From assembly GCA_002937505.1 (NCBI GenBank), contig PTJY01000001.1:62001-126000 (forward strand): DNA of 64,000 nucleotides. Reading direction: 5' to 3'. A program made the translations under genes and the position numbers. Below the pieces are notes generated by a model. It was not told where the DNA came from. It worked only from the letters and a program-made list of their open reading frames with translations, and did not search any database. Source of the stretch: Alphaproteobacteria bacterium MarineAlpha12_Bin1 (lineage in GTDB: Bacteria; Pseudomonadota; Alphaproteobacteria; UBA6615). Each line of letters starts with the position of its first letter. Within the stretch, counting starts at the first letter, position 1. This document shows, piece by piece, positions 8,176-18,241 of the stretch.

Positions 8176-9387
8176 TTAAACCCCTTCTTGCTGTGGTTTA
8201 ACCGAACCTGGATCACTCAAATCGAGTTCTTTTTTTTCTTCAAGCAGTGCTGGATGAATAATTTTGCCATCACGGGTCAAACAAGAACTGGAAATTATTT
8301 CATCATCCCAGTCAATTTCTAATTGCTGCGTTTCTTTATCTATCATCAACTCAACAAAATTATATAAGTTTCTGGCATATAGAGCAGATGCGTCAGAGGC
8401 CAAACGTGAGGGTAGATTAAAATGTCCCATGATGACTACTCCATTCTCCGTGGTTATAATTTTGTCCCCAACGCTACGTGTTACGTTTCCGCCCTGTTCT
8501 ACAGCCAAATCTAAAATCACCGACCCAGCTTTCATGGACGCGATCATCTCATCGTTGATCAATACAGGTGCTGTCCTACCTGGAATTAATGCAGTAGTAA
8601 TAACTATATCTTGGCCAGATATATGAGTTGCTATTAGCTCTGCTTGTCTCCGTTTGTAATCATCAGACATTTCTTTCGCATACCCGCCCTCTGTCTGACC
8701 TGAATCATCATTTTCACTTTCTACCATCACAAAGGTAGCGCCCAGACTTTCTACCTCCTCTTTGGCAACAGCCCGAACATCTGTTGCGGAAACAACTGCC
8801 CCAATGCGTCTTGCTGTAGCAATTGCTTGTAATCCAGCCACGCCGGCACCCATTACAAAAACCTTCGCAGGGTTGATCCGTCCAGCCGCCGTCATCATCA
8901 TCGGAATACCTCTTCCATACTCGGCGGCAGCATCAACAACCGCCTTGTAGCCGGCAAGATTAGCCTGGGAGCTCAAGGCATCCATTGATTGAGCTCTACT
9001 TATACGTGGAAGAAACTCCATAGCAAAAGAAACAATATTTTTTGCTGCATAATGTTCTACACCAATCGGGTCCCCGAAAGGATTATGCAAAGCAACTAAT
9101 ATACATCCATCAGGGTAATCTCCAAGGCCGTCTGCTCCACCATCAGAAGTAGTTCTAGGCCTTTGAACCTTCAGAATTATATCAGCCCCTTTAAAAGTCT
9201 CTACCCTAGTTTTATGTATTGTTGCTCCAGCTACTACGTAATCGTTATCAAGTATCGAAGCTTTTTCACCTGCACCTGACTCAACACTGACCTCAACTCC
9301 CATGGAGATAAATCGTTTAACCGTGTCGGGTGTGGCTGCAACTCGCCTTTCATGAGCTCTTCGCTCTAAAGGAATGGCAATCTTCAT
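8176..9387 (-). CDS. pntA1: NAD(P) transhydrogenase subunit alpha, NAD-binding part
   Basis: The 403-aa soluble domain I binds NAD(H). The alanine-dehydrogenase/PNT N-terminal domain begins IAIPLERRAHERRVAATP; the Rossmann domain shows FVMGAGVAGLQAIATARRIG and ATDVRAVAKEEVESLGA. The mobile-loop region follows as EMSDDYKRRQAELIATHI. With the products of the next two genes it forms the proton-translocating transhydrogenase that supplies NADPH. It is the first gene of the operon, and its promoter should lie in the 276-bp gap up to 9663, where I could not pick one with confidence. Confidence 0.96.
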   Translation of the reverse strand: MKIAIPLERRAHERRVAATPDTVKRFISMGVEVSVESGAGEKASILDNDYVVAGATIHKTRVETFKGADIILKVQRPRTTSDGGADGLGDYPDGCILVALHNPFGDPIGVEHYAAKNIVSFAMEFLPRISRAQSMDALSSQANLAGYKAVVDAAAEYGRGIPMMMTAAGRINPAKVFVMGAGVAGLQAIATARRIGAVVSATDVRAVAKEEVESLGATFVMVESENDDSGQTEGGYAKEMSDDYKRRQAELIATHISGQDIVITTALIPGRTAPVLINDEMIASMKAGSVILDLAVEQGGNVTRSVGDKIITTENGVVIMGHFNLPSRLASDASALYARNLYNFVELMIDKETQQLEIDWDDEIISSSCLTRDGKIIHPALLEEKKELDLSDPGSVKPQQEGV

Positions 9388-9663
9388 AAGTAAAACACCT
9401 TCAACTCAACTTTGTGTTTTTAGAAAAACAATTAACAAACATGCGCGGGATATACCCACAGAAACGAGTAAGAACAAGTGCTCTTAGGACAAATTATTAA
9501 AGAAAACATGTTTTTTAGGAGATTATTTAATATTTTTTTAGTTAAATTCGAAATTACCTTATTAACAAACGTTTTTACAAAAGTTTTCACCAAAAAACCC
9601 ATACTCAAAATCAAACCGAAAGTTACCCAATGACAATTATCATAAATCTGGGTGATTCAGAAT

Positions 9664-11514
9664 TTAATTTTTTAAAAAGTCACCAGAACTTTTTGTTTCC
9701 ACTTCACCTAACTCATCCAAGAGATCCGATATAACAGAAAGCCCCCTATTCCAAAATGATGGATCACTGGCATCTAGGTCAAAGGGAGAAAGCAATTCTT
9801 TATGCCGTAAGGTTCCACCAGCCCTTAGCATATCCAAATACTTTGTATTAAAATCATATTTATTCTCCTGGTATTCAGCAAAAAGTGAGTTAACCAAACA
9901 GTCGCCAAATGCATAAGCGTACACGTAAAAAGGAGAATGGATAAAATGTGGGATATAGCTCCAATAATAAGCATATTCATCATACAGCTTTACTGACGGC
10001 CCTAAACTTTCCCTTTGAACTTGCATCCAAATATCGCAAATCTCTTCTGTAAGAAGTTCATTTGCCAACCGCTTCTCGTGCACATTACGTTCAAACTCAA
10101 AGAAAGCGACCTGTCTTACGACTGTATTTAACATATCTTCGATCTTGCCAGCTATCATTATCGTTTTCTGATTCTGAGTAATGGAATCATCAAGTAATTT
10201 TCTAAATGTTAACATTTCCGCAAAAACTGACGCAGTTTCTGCTAAGGTTAAAGGCGTATCAGACATCAAATGCCCCTGCTCAGAAGCTAAGCATTGATGA
10301 ACCCCATGGCCAAGTTCATGGGCTAATGTCATAACATCCCTTATCTTTCCCTGATAATTTAATAATAAGTATGGGTGAACGCTTGGAACAGTGGGATGAG
10401 CAAATGCCCCCGGTGATTTCCCTTTCCTTACTTGGGCATCAATCCAATTATTATCAAAAAACTTGCGGCCTATATCAGCCATCTCTTCAGAAAATTCTTC
10501 GTATGCGCTGAGAACTATCTTAACTGCTTCATCCCACAAAATTATCCTATTATCCTCATTAGGCAACGGGGCATTACGATCCCAATATTGAAGGACATCA
10601 GATCCAAACCAACCCGCTTTAATCTTATAATATCGATGAGATAATTTCGGGTACATCTCTTTTACTGCGTGAATTAATGCATCAACAACTTCATCTTCTA
10701 CAAAGTTCGATAAGTTACGACTTGATACCGGTTTATCGAAGCGCCGCCATCTATCTTCAATTTCCTTATCCTTTGCAAGAGTGTTTGTAATAAGCGTAAA
10801 TACACTGGCATTCTCACTTAAAACTTTTCCGATAGACTTTGCTGCACCTTTTCGAATGGCTCCTTCTTTGTCTGACAGTAGATCAAAAATTTCTGTGCTG
10901 GTTAGTTCTTTCTCCTCTCCATCGTGATCAACTTTAAATCTCATCTTTGCCAAGGTTTCATCAAATAGGCGAACCCAAGAAGCTCGTCCAACTACTTGTT
11001 TTTCTAATATTAAGCGTTCGACCTCATCGCTTAACTGATGAGGTTTATAGGCTCGAATATCACGGATCCAAGATTCATATTTAAAGGATTTCGATTCGGT
11101 AATAATTTTTGTTAAATGAGAATTATCGAGTTGATTCAACTCCAGAGTAAAGAATAAAAGATTCGTTGATATTTCAGTTATTTTTTCTTGCGTGTTCTGA
11201 TAAAATTGGCCTGATTCTGTTTCAGTCATATCAGCTGCGTAGAGTAAAGAAGCAAAACTCATCATTTTAGCAAGCACTTCTTCTATTTCTTCGTATTCCT
11301 TAATTGCATCAACTAATTTGTCTCCACTTAATGCTGATAAGTTGCCTTTATAATCTTTCTCAAATTTTTTTGCTCGGAAATAAACTTCTTTTCTTTCCAT
11401 AATTAGAAGTTCAGAGTGTTTTCCATCATAAAGATCGCTAAGGTCCCATGTAGGTAGGTCACCCAATTTATTATTTGAAATATTATTAGATGTTGAAGAA
11501 AGTAACTTTTTCAA
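9664..11514 (-). CDS. pepF: M3-family oligoendopeptidase F
   Basis: The 616-aa cytoplasmic zinc metallopeptidase has the HELGHG active-site motif near residue 398 (TLAHELGHGVHQ) and a downstream Glu in LAETASVFAEML as third zinc ligand. The rest is the helical bowl of the M3/PepF clade. The family degrades peptides of roughly 7-17 residues in the cytosol. The start is a TTG at 11514 preceded by GAGGA a few bases upstream; no ATG is available that keeps the LPTWDLSDLYDG N-terminal region. It is divergent from the acyl-CoA synthetase gene, and its promoter must lie within the 116 bp between them. Confidence 0.93.
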   Translation of the reverse strand: MKKLLSSTSNNISNNKLGDLPTWDLSDLYDGKHSELLIMERKEVYFRAKKFEKDYKGNLSALSGDKLVDAIKEYEEIEEVLAKMMSFASLLYAADMTETESGQFYQNTQEKITEISTNLLFFTLELNQLDNSHLTKIITESKSFKYESWIRDIRAYKPHQLSDEVERLILEKQVVGRASWVRLFDETLAKMRFKVDHDGEEKELTSTEIFDLLSDKEGAIRKGAAKSIGKVLSENASVFTLITNTLAKDKEIEDRWRRFDKPVSSRNLSNFVEDEVVDALIHAVKEMYPKLSHRYYKIKAGWFGSDVLQYWDRNAPLPNEDNRIILWDEAVKIVLSAYEEFSEEMADIGRKFFDNNWIDAQVRKGKSPGAFAHPTVPSVHPYLLLNYQGKIRDVMTLAHELGHGVHQCLASEQGHLMSDTPLTLAETASVFAEMLTFRKLLDDSITQNQKTIMIAGKIEDMLNTVVRQVAFFEFERNVHEKRLANELLTEEICDIWMQVQRESLGPSVKLYDEYAYYWSYIPHFIHSPFYVYAYAFGDCLVNSLFAEYQENKYDFNTKYLDMLRAGGTLRHKELLSPFDLDASDPSFWNRGLSVISDLLDELGEVETKSSGDFLKN

Positions 11515-11630
11515 AATGTCCTCAAACGGTTGATTAAATATTTATTACAGATAAGTTCAATTATCTGTGACGAAATAAGTAAATTATTGTGTTTAACTAT
11601 TATTTACTGGATCACGGCTCGGAGGGAAAG

Positions 11631-13457
11631 ATGGATTACGCTCAAAACTATAAAAATTGGCAAACTCTGCACGAAATGTTTTTTTCAAAGGCAACAGAGT
11701 TGGAAGAGAAGCCTCTGTTTTGGAAGAAAGACAAGGAAACTTGGATTCCCACAACCTGGAAGCAAGCAGATAGTCAAGTAAGAGCCCTGGCAAAAGGTTT
11801 GAGGTCTCTAGGAGTTTCAACTGGAGACAGAGTTGTTCTTGTTTCAGAAAACTCTCCTGAATGGGGTATTTCGGATTTAGCAATAATGGCAGCAGGTGCA
11901 TTAACTGTGCCCGCATATATAACTAATACAACCAAGGATCACGCTCACATTTTATCTGACAGCGGAGCAGCGATAGTAATAGTGTCCACCCAACAATTAG
12001 CCGATCGGGTTTTGCCAGCTGCAACTTCAATAGACGGAGTAAAAACTGTAATAACTCTAGAAAAAGTTCAAACTGATCTGAAAGAATTAGAAATAATTAA
12101 TTGGTATGAGCTTATAGATGAATTTATCCAAACCTCAGAAGATCAAAAAACAAGTCTAATAACCAGGACTCGCCAAGACACTGCTTGTCTGATTTACACA
12201 TCCGGTACTGGAGGTAATCCCAAAGGAGTCATGCTGAGTCATGGGGCAATTTTATGTAATTGTACAGGAGCACATTATTTATTTAATGAAGACGGATTAC
12301 TGTCAATAAATAATGAGGTGTTCCTATCTTTTCTGCCCCTGAGTCACTCTTATGAGCATACTGCAGGGCTTCATTTTGCAATCTCAATTGGCGCCGAAAT
12401 ATATTATGCAGAAGGAATAGATCGGCTAGCAAATAATATGGCCGAGGTTAAGCCTACTATGATGGCGGCGGTACCAAGGCTTTATGAAATGATGCACCAA
12501 AGAATAACGGCAGGAGTACTTAGGAAAGGAGGAATTTCTGCTATTTTATTTAACAAGACTATAGAGCTTGGGTCTAAAAAGTACGAACAAGGGCTTAATA
12601 AATTAAGTCTCTGGGAAAAAATACAAAACAAAGCCCTTGATAGACTTGTTCGAGCTAAAGTTGCAAAACGATTTGGAGGAAGACTTAAATCCTTCATATC
12701 AGGTGGTGCACCGCTAAATTATGATATAGGTCTATTTTTTACTTCTCTAGGAGTGAGGATTTCTCAAGGTTACGGGCTTACTGAAACCGCCCCAATTGTG
12801 AGTTGCAATCCTTTTAATCGTATAAAACTAGACACAGTCGGTCCAGCTGTCCCCGGTGTGGAGATAAAATTAGAAGAAGATGGAGAATTAGTAGTTCGTG
12901 GTGAGCTAGTCATGCAAGGATATTGGGGCCTACCAGAATTAACAGATGAAATTTTAAGGCAGGGCTGGATATACACAGGAGATATTGCTGAGATAGATGA
13001 TGATAATTACATCAAAATAACAGATAGAAAAAAAGATATTATCGTCAATTCTGGAGGTGATAACATATCGCCTCAACGTGTTGAGGGAATTCTAAACTTT
13101 GCTCCAGAAATTTCACAATCTATAGTCTATGGGGATAAACGACCTCACTTGGTGGCTCTTCTAATCCCTGATCAAACGTTTATTGAAGAGTGGGCCAAAA
13201 AATTTGACCACAAGGAAAGCCATAATCTACTTATCGAATCAGAGCCATTTAAAGGTCATATCAAATCTGTGATCAACAAAGTTAATGAACAGTTATCGCC
13301 AATAGAACAGGTAAGAAACTTTACAGTGTCTATTGAAGGATTTACCACTGAAAATGGGCTAATGACTCCTACCTTGAAACCAAAACGACATAAAATCAAA
13401 GAATTGTATGGAGATAAATTGGAAGCCTTGTATAGAACATCTTCAAAACAACGCTGA
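11631..13457 (+). CDS. Long-chain acyl-CoA synthetase (AMP-binding)
   Basis: The 608-aa ANL-superfamily enzyme shows the P-loop YTSGTGGNPKGVMLSH, the A5-type motif QGYGLTETAP, the hinge-region YTGDIAEIDDDNYIKITDRKKDIIVNSGG, and a C-terminal KPKRHKI with the catalytic Lys region. It is predicted to activate long-chain fatty acids to acyl-CoA for beta-oxidation or lipid synthesis. I set the start at the ATG 11631 because GGAGGG (11621-11626) stands just before it; an upstream in-frame GTG at 11589 has no such site. It ends 17 bp from the convergent epimerase gene. It is a different protein from the ligase cut at the left edge. Confidence 0.92.
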   Translation: MDYAQNYKNWQTLHEMFFSKATELEEKPLFWKKDKETWIPTTWKQADSQVRALAKGLRSLGVSTGDRVVLVSENSPEWGISDLAIMAAGALTVPAYITNTTKDHAHILSDSGAAIVIVSTQQLADRVLPAATSIDGVKTVITLEKVQTDLKELEIINWYELIDEFIQTSEDQKTSLITRTRQDTACLIYTSGTGGNPKGVMLSHGAILCNCTGAHYLFNEDGLLSINNEVFLSFLPLSHSYEHTAGLHFAISIGAEIYYAEGIDRLANNMAEVKPTMMAAVPRLYEMMHQRITAGVLRKGGISAILFNKTIELGSKKYEQGLNKLSLWEKIQNKALDRLVRAKVAKRFGGRLKSFISGGAPLNYDIGLFFTSLGVRISQGYGLTETAPIVSCNPFNRIKLDTVGPAVPGVEIKLEEDGELVVRGELVMQGYWGLPELTDEILRQGWIYTGDIAEIDDDNYIKITDRKKDIIVNSGGDNISPQRVEGILNFAPEISQSIVYGDKRPHLVALLIPDQTFIEEWAKKFDHKESHNLLIESEPFKGHIKSVINKVNEQLSPIEQVRNFTVSIEGFTTENGLMTPTLKPKRHKIKELYGDKLEALYRTSSKQR

Positions 13458-13474
13458 TGGAGCATTGCAAATTT

Positions 13475-14446
13475 TTATTTCAAATTATGAAATTGTAAAA
13501 ACCAATTAACAAATCTAGGTATGCCCTCATCGATAGAAGTAATTGGCTTAAAACCTAGGTCATTGCGGCTACTATCGATATCAGCGTAGGTTTCTTTCAT
13601 ATCACCTGCTTGCATAGGTTCAAACTCAATTATTGCCTTTTTATTTAACGCACTTTCAAATAACCCTATGTAACGCAGAAGCGGTTCGGGTTTATTATTC
13701 CCTAAGTTATAAATTTCATGATTGGAACTCTTTCGGTTGTGAGGGCGATCTAAAGCTGAAACTATTCCAGTGACAATATCATCTATAAATGTAAAATCTC
13801 TACGCATCTGACCGTCACCAAAAACTTGAATTGGCTCACCGGAAAATATTTTAGAGGTAAATATATAAGCCGACATATCAGGTCTTCCCCATGGCCCATA
13901 TACTGTAAAAAGACGCAAACCAATCTGTGATAGGTTATAGTTGTGACTATACACCTCACTCATTAATTCCCCTGCCCTTTTAGTTGCTGCGTATAGAGAC
14001 ACAGGATTATCAACAGAATCTGATACCGAATAGGGAAGGTTTTTACTCGCTCCGTATACTGACGAAGAGCTGGCATAGACAATATTAATTAGTTCATTAG
14101 AAATATAGCGAGCGTATTCTAATATATTTAGATGGCCAGCTAAATTAGATTTGATATAAGAATCTGGGTTTTTAAAACTATAGCGCACCCCTGCTTGAGC
14201 AGCTAAATGAATTATTTTATCGGTTTCTCCTGCAAACCGATTCAGGCTTTTAGGCTCTGAAATATCTAAAAACTCAAATCGGAAATTTTTATATTTAGCT
14301 AATAATGACACCCTCGCTTTTTTAAGGTTTACATCGTAGTAATCATTTAAGTTATCGACACCTATAACGAGTTCTCCACGCTCCAACAAAGACCGAGCGA
14401 CATTCATGCCAATAAATCCTGCTACACCAGTTATTAGGATGGCCAA
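13475..14446 (-). CDS. NAD-dependent epimerase, UDP-glucuronate 4-epimerase-like
   Basis: The 323-aa extended SDR has GVAGFIGMNVARSLL as its nucleotide motif, LAAQAGVRYS at the site typical of UDP-glucuronate 4-epimerases, catalytic SSSSVYG and YAATKRAGE (YxxxK), and VYGPWGRPDMS which is characteristic of the uronate-epimerase group. It would convert UDP-glucuronate to UDP-galacturonate for surface polysaccharide synthesis. It stands alone, with no other polysaccharide genes beside it. A related nucleotide-sugar epimerase remains possible. Confidence 0.88.
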   Translation of the reverse strand: MAILITGVAGFIGMNVARSLLERGELVIGVDNLNDYYDVNLKKARVSLLAKYKNFRFEFLDISEPKSLNRFAGETDKIIHLAAQAGVRYSFKNPDSYIKSNLAGHLNILEYARYISNELINIVYASSSSVYGASKNLPYSVSDSVDNPVSLYAATKRAGELMSEVYSHNYNLSQIGLRLFTVYGPWGRPDMSAYIFTSKIFSGEPIQVFGDGQMRRDFTFIDDIVTGIVSALDRPHNRKSSNHEIYNLGNNKPEPLLRYIGLFESALNKKAIIEFEPMQAGDMKETYADIDSSRNDLGFKPITSIDEGIPRFVNWFLQFHNLK

Positions 14447-14535
14447 GTTGTTCGTACCCCTAAATAAATGTTTTATTTATAAGACTTATTATTCCTAAAC
14501 TATTGGAAATAAAATATAAGTTAAATCCTTTTATG

Positions 14536-14571
14536 ACATTATAATCGATTTAATCGTTTGAATTATAATGT
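14536..14571. promoter_or_regulatory. Nested inverted repeats in the epimerase/IOR divergent region
   Basis: A perfect 10-bp inverted repeat is formed by ACATTATAAT (14536-14545) and ATTATAATGT (14562-14571). Inside it lies a second one, CGATT-T-AATCG (14546-14556). They lie 90 bp upstream of the epimerase start and 148 bp upstream of the oxidoreductase start. A TATAAT follows at 14592-14597. The arrangement looks like an operator for a dimeric regulator, though AT-rich DNA makes such repeats easier to get by chance. Confidence 0.4.
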
Positions 14572-14718
14572 ATATTCTTCAATTTGTTTGGTATAATGAT
14601 TAATCTTTTGCGGTAAAACAATTTCAATAAGAGTTAATGTATTCACAAAGATGTGGTTACCCTAGTATTATTGTATTGATTGTTTGGCTTCTAGATCTGA
14701 TACGTCATGGAGAAAATT

Positions 14719-17700
14719 ATGGCTATTTCAGCTATCAGTCTCGACGATAAATATAAGATTCAGTCGGGCCGAGTTTACCTAACAGGAACGCAAGCATTGG
14801 TTCGTCTGCCTATGATGCAACGTATAAGGGATCAAATGGCAGGACTAAACACAGCATGCTTTGTAAGTGGTTATAGAGGATCTCCTTTAGGCGCTATTGA
14901 TCAGCAGATGCAAAGAGCTCAAGAATTCCTAAAAAAACATCATATAGTTTTCCAACCAGGGGTGAACGAAGATCTAGCTGCAACTGCTATATGGGGAAGC
15001 CAACAAACAAATCTTTTTCCTAACGCTAAGTATGATGGCACTTTCGGTATGTGGTATGGAAAAGGGCCAGGTGTTGATCGGTCGGGAGACGTATTTAAAC
15101 ACGGAAATCTTGCGGGCTCTTCACCCTATGGAGGGGTCCTCCTTCTCGCAGGTGACGACCATACATGCAAATCATCAACTACCGCACATCAATCTGAATA
15201 TGCTTTCGCAGACGCAATGATACCAGTTTTAAACCCAGCTGGAGTTCAGGATTTCCTAGATCTGGGCTTATTTGGCTGGGCTATGAGTAGATATTCTGGC
15301 TGCTGGGTGGCTTTTAAGACTGTGGCCGAGACTGTCGACAGTTCCGCTTCCGTTCACATAGATCCTCATAGAATAAGCATTACTGCACCTAATGACTTTA
15401 TAATGCCCGAAGGTGGTCTAAATATTAGATGGCCAGACGAATTCCTGATTCAAGAGGACAGACATCATAGATACAAATTACAGGCAGCATTAGCATTCGC
15501 AAAAGCTAACCAAATTGATAAAATTATTTATAGAAGCCCAAAAAAGAGGCTCGGAATAGTAACAACAGGTAAGTCTTATCTAGATGTACGCCAAGCTTTA
15601 GACGACCTAGGTATTAATAAAGACATCGCCACAGAGATAGGTGTTAGTCTTTATAAGGTTGGAATGTCATGGCCATTAGAGCCCAGCGGGCTTAGGGAAT
15701 TTGCTGAGGGCTGCGAGGAACTTCTCGTTGTTGAAGAAAAGAGAGCACTAATTGAAGCTCAAATTAAGGAACAGCTATATAATTGGGAACCTCAACTACG
15801 GCCAAGAGTCTACGGAAAACACGACGAAAAAGGCGAATGGATATTACCTTCTTCCGGAGAATTAAGTCCCACTAGAATTGCTCAGGTGATAGCAGCCCGT
15901 TTGAAACGGTTTCATAGCTCGCCTTCTATAGAAGAACGCTTGGCTTTTTTGACCAGAAAAGAATCTTCCCTATCTCAGCAACCAGACACTGTTAAAAGAG
16001 TTCCATATTTTTGTTCTGGGTGTCCTCACAATACTTCAACCCATATTCCTGAAGGTAGTCGAGCGTTAGCAGGCATTGGATGCCACTTTATGTCATTATG
16101 GATGGATCGAAACACAGCTACCTTTACACATATGGGTGGAGAAGGTGCTAGCTGGGTCGGACAGGCCCCATTCACCAGTGATGAACACGTTTTTGTTAAC
16201 CTTGGTGATGGAACCTACTATCACTCTGGATATTTAGCAATAAGACAAGCCGTCGCTTCAGGCGTAAATGTAACTTATAAAATCCTTTATAATGATGCAG
16301 TAGCAATGACAGGAGGACAACAAGTAGATGGTCCTCAATCGGTTAAATCTATAGCACGACAGGTAGCGGCTGAAGGGGCTAGACAGGTTGTTGTGGTTTC
16401 GGACGAACCTTCCAAATACCCCGATAATTCGGATTTTCCTGCTGGCACGAGCTTCCACCATCGTGATGAACTAGATGCAGTACAACGCAATTTGCGAGAA
16501 CAAACTGGAACAACAGTTCTAATCTATGACCAAACATGTGCTGCTGAAAAACGTCGTCGTCGCAAACGAAATTTATTCCCTGACCCACCAAAAAGGATCT
16601 TTATAAATGAAGAGGTTTGCGAGGGATGTGGAGATTGTTCTGTTAAGTCTAATTGTTTATCAGTAGTTCCTGTGGATACCGAATATGGCCGGAAACGTGC
16701 CATCGATCAATCTAGCTGCAATAAAGATTATTCGTGCGTAAATGGGTTTTGTCCAAGTTTTGTCACAGTGCACGGCGGTCAATTAAAAAAACCGAAGCTT
16801 TTAGAAACCAAAGAACCTATACAAAACGATGGTCCCGTAAATTTACCAGATCCTGTAATTCCTTCTACTGAAAATCCATACAGTATAATAGTTACTGGAA
16901 TTGGTGGTACCGGAGTTGTAACGATCGGAGCTTTACTTGGAACCGCAGCCCATATCGAAGGCAAAGGTACTTCGGTATTAGACATGGCAGGTCTTGCACA
17001 AAAGGGAGGGGCGGTAGTCAGCCACATAAGAATAGGCAATGCCCCCGAGGATCTACATGCCGTGCGCATTGCTGCAGGAGCTGCCAATGCAGTAATAGGT
17101 TGTGATTTAATGGTGTCAGCGAGCCCTGAAGTCTTATCCAAAATGGAGCCTGGAATAACGCAGGTAGTTATAAATAGCCATGAAACTATTACGGGAGATT
17201 TTACTAGAAACCCCGATATGGATCTAATGGGCGCTGAGATGGTTAAGATTATTGATGTAGCCGTAGGCGATAAAGGATCCAATTACTATGAAGCATCCCG
17301 ATTGGCGACGGCACTTCTTGGCGATTCAATAGCTACTAACTTATTTATGCTTGGTATCGCTTATCAAAAGGGACTAATTCCTATATCTGCAAATGCTTTA
17401 GAAGAAGCAATAGAACTAAATGCCGTATCTGTAGAATTAAATAAAAATGCATTTTTCTGGGGTAGAAAAATGGTTATTGATCCCGATTTAGTGCTAAGAG
17501 CTGCTGAACCTAGCACTCCTTTAAGACTCAAAAGGCCTGATGTTTCTGAAAATATAGAAGAAATTATTTCGCGTAGAATAAAATTTCTTACTGCTTACCA
17601 AAGTGAAGATTACGCAGAGCAATATGTAGAGCTGGTTAGAAAGGTTCAAAACACAGAAGAACAGAAAACTAAAGGTCGAGATGATCTCACAAAAGCTGTT

Positions 17701-18213
17701 GCAAAATACTTCTACAAATTACTTGCGTATAAAGATGAGTACGAAGTCGCAAGACTCTTTACCAGTGGTAACTTTAAAAGAAATCTCAATGATCAGTTCG
17801 AAGGTAATTACAAGTTACAGTTTCATTTAGCACCACCCCTTATCTCAGAGAGGGATCCTAATACTGGCCATCAAATCAAAAAAGAATTTGGTTCTGGAAC
17901 GTTATTTTTATTCCATATTTTATCACGACTAAAGTTTTTACGAGGTACTAAATTTGATCCATTTGGATATAGCGCAGAGAGAAAACTGGAGCGCAAATTA
18001 GTGAAAAAATATGAATCAAATATAAACGAAATATTAGGCCACTTGACCCATGAAAATTATGAACTGGCTGTGGCTATTGCCAAAATACCTGAACATATTC
18101 GTGGATACGGCCACGTTAAACATGACAATTATAAAAAGGCCATCATAGAGGAAGAGGCATTGATCCGCGCATTCCGTAACCCAGACTCCTCATCTGCAGA
18201 AGCCGCAGAATGA
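14719..18213 (+). CDS. Indolepyruvate ferredoxin oxidoreductase family protein (fused)
   Basis: This is a 1164-aa fused 2-oxoacid:ferredoxin oxidoreductase. The first part carries the pyrimidine domain (GYRGSPLGAIDQQ) and the thiamine-diphosphate domain with CSGCPHNTSTH, GIGCHFMSLWM and NLGDGTYYHSG. A cysteine cluster, CEGCGDCSVKSNC and later cysteines to CPSF, would hold a 4Fe-4S centre. The gamma-like domain begins TGIGGTGVVTIGALLG with LAQKGGAVVSHIRI, and the last about 230 residues match the DUF6537-type tail. Such proteins oxidise aryl or branched 2-oxoacids to acyl-CoA and reduce ferredoxin. The ATG at 14719 has GGAG 6 nt upstream; the ATG at 14707 lacks a site. The gene is monocistronic here. 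Confidence 0.93.
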   Translation: MAISAISLDDKYKIQSGRVYLTGTQALVRLPMMQRIRDQMAGLNTACFVSGYRGSPLGAIDQQMQRAQEFLKKHHIVFQPGVNEDLAATAIWGSQQTNLFPNAKYDGTFGMWYGKGPGVDRSGDVFKHGNLAGSSPYGGVLLLAGDDHTCKSSTTAHQSEYAFADAMIPVLNPAGVQDFLDLGLFGWAMSRYSGCWVAFKTVAETVDSSASVHIDPHRISITAPNDFIMPEGGLNIRWPDEFLIQEDRHHRYKLQAALAFAKANQIDKIIYRSPKKRLGIVTTGKSYLDVRQALDDLGINKDIATEIGVSLYKVGMSWPLEPSGLREFAEGCEELLVVEEKRALIEAQIKEQLYNWEPQLRPRVYGKHDEKGEWILPSSGELSPTRIAQVIAARLKRFHSSPSIEERLAFLTRKESSLSQQPDTVKRVPYFCSGCPHNTSTHIPEGSRALAGIGCHFMSLWMDRNTATFTHMGGEGASWVGQAPFTSDEHVFVNLGDGTYYHSGYLAIRQAVASGVNVTYKILYNDAVAMTGGQQVDGPQSVKSIARQVAAEGARQVVVVSDEPSKYPDNSDFPAGTSFHHRDELDAVQRNLREQTGTTVLIYDQTCAAEKRRRRKRNLFPDPPKRIFINEEVCEGCGDCSVKSNCLSVVPVDTEYGRKRAIDQSSCNKDYSCVNGFCPSFVTVHGGQLKKPKLLETKEPIQNDGPVNLPDPVIPSTENPYSIIVTGIGGTGVVTIGALLGTAAHIEGKGTSVLDMAGLAQKGGAVVSHIRIGNAPEDLHAVRIAAGAANAVIGCDLMVSASPEVLSKMEPGITQVVINSHETITGDFTRNPDMDLMGAEMVKIIDVAVGDKGSNYYEASRLATALLGDSIATNLFMLGIAYQKGLIPISANALEEAIELNAVSVELNKNAFFWGRKMVIDPDLVLRAAEPSTPLRLKRPDVSENIEEIISRRIKFLTAYQSEDYAEQYVELVRKVQNTEEQKTKGRDDLTKAVAKYFYKLLAYKDEYEVARLFTSGNFKRNLNDQFEGNYKLQFHLAPPLISERDPNTGHQIKKEFGSGTLFLFHILSRLKFLRGTKFDPFGYSAERKLERKLVKKYESNINEILGHLTHENYELAVAIAKIPEHIRGYGHVKHDNYKKAIIEEEALIRAFRNPDSSSAEAAE

Positions 18214-18241
18214 AATGTTAATCAAGGCCCAAAGCGACACC

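Noticed and set aside
9432-9614. 60-aa minus-strand open frame between pntA1 and pepF
   Set aside because: No ribosome binding site, repetitive Lys/Asn/Val composition from AT-rich DNA, and no recognisable family.
9626-9660. ACCCA...TGGGT stem with inner ATGA/TCAT symmetry after pepF
   Set aside because: It could fold, but the T-tract is missing and the stem is interrupted; I could not support a terminator or operator call.
16779-17282. 167-aa open frame on the minus strand inside the indolepyruvate oxidoreductase gene
   Set aside because: It is antisense to a conserved domain with clear motifs; the translation is low-complexity Pro/Ser/Thr-rich and has no family signature.
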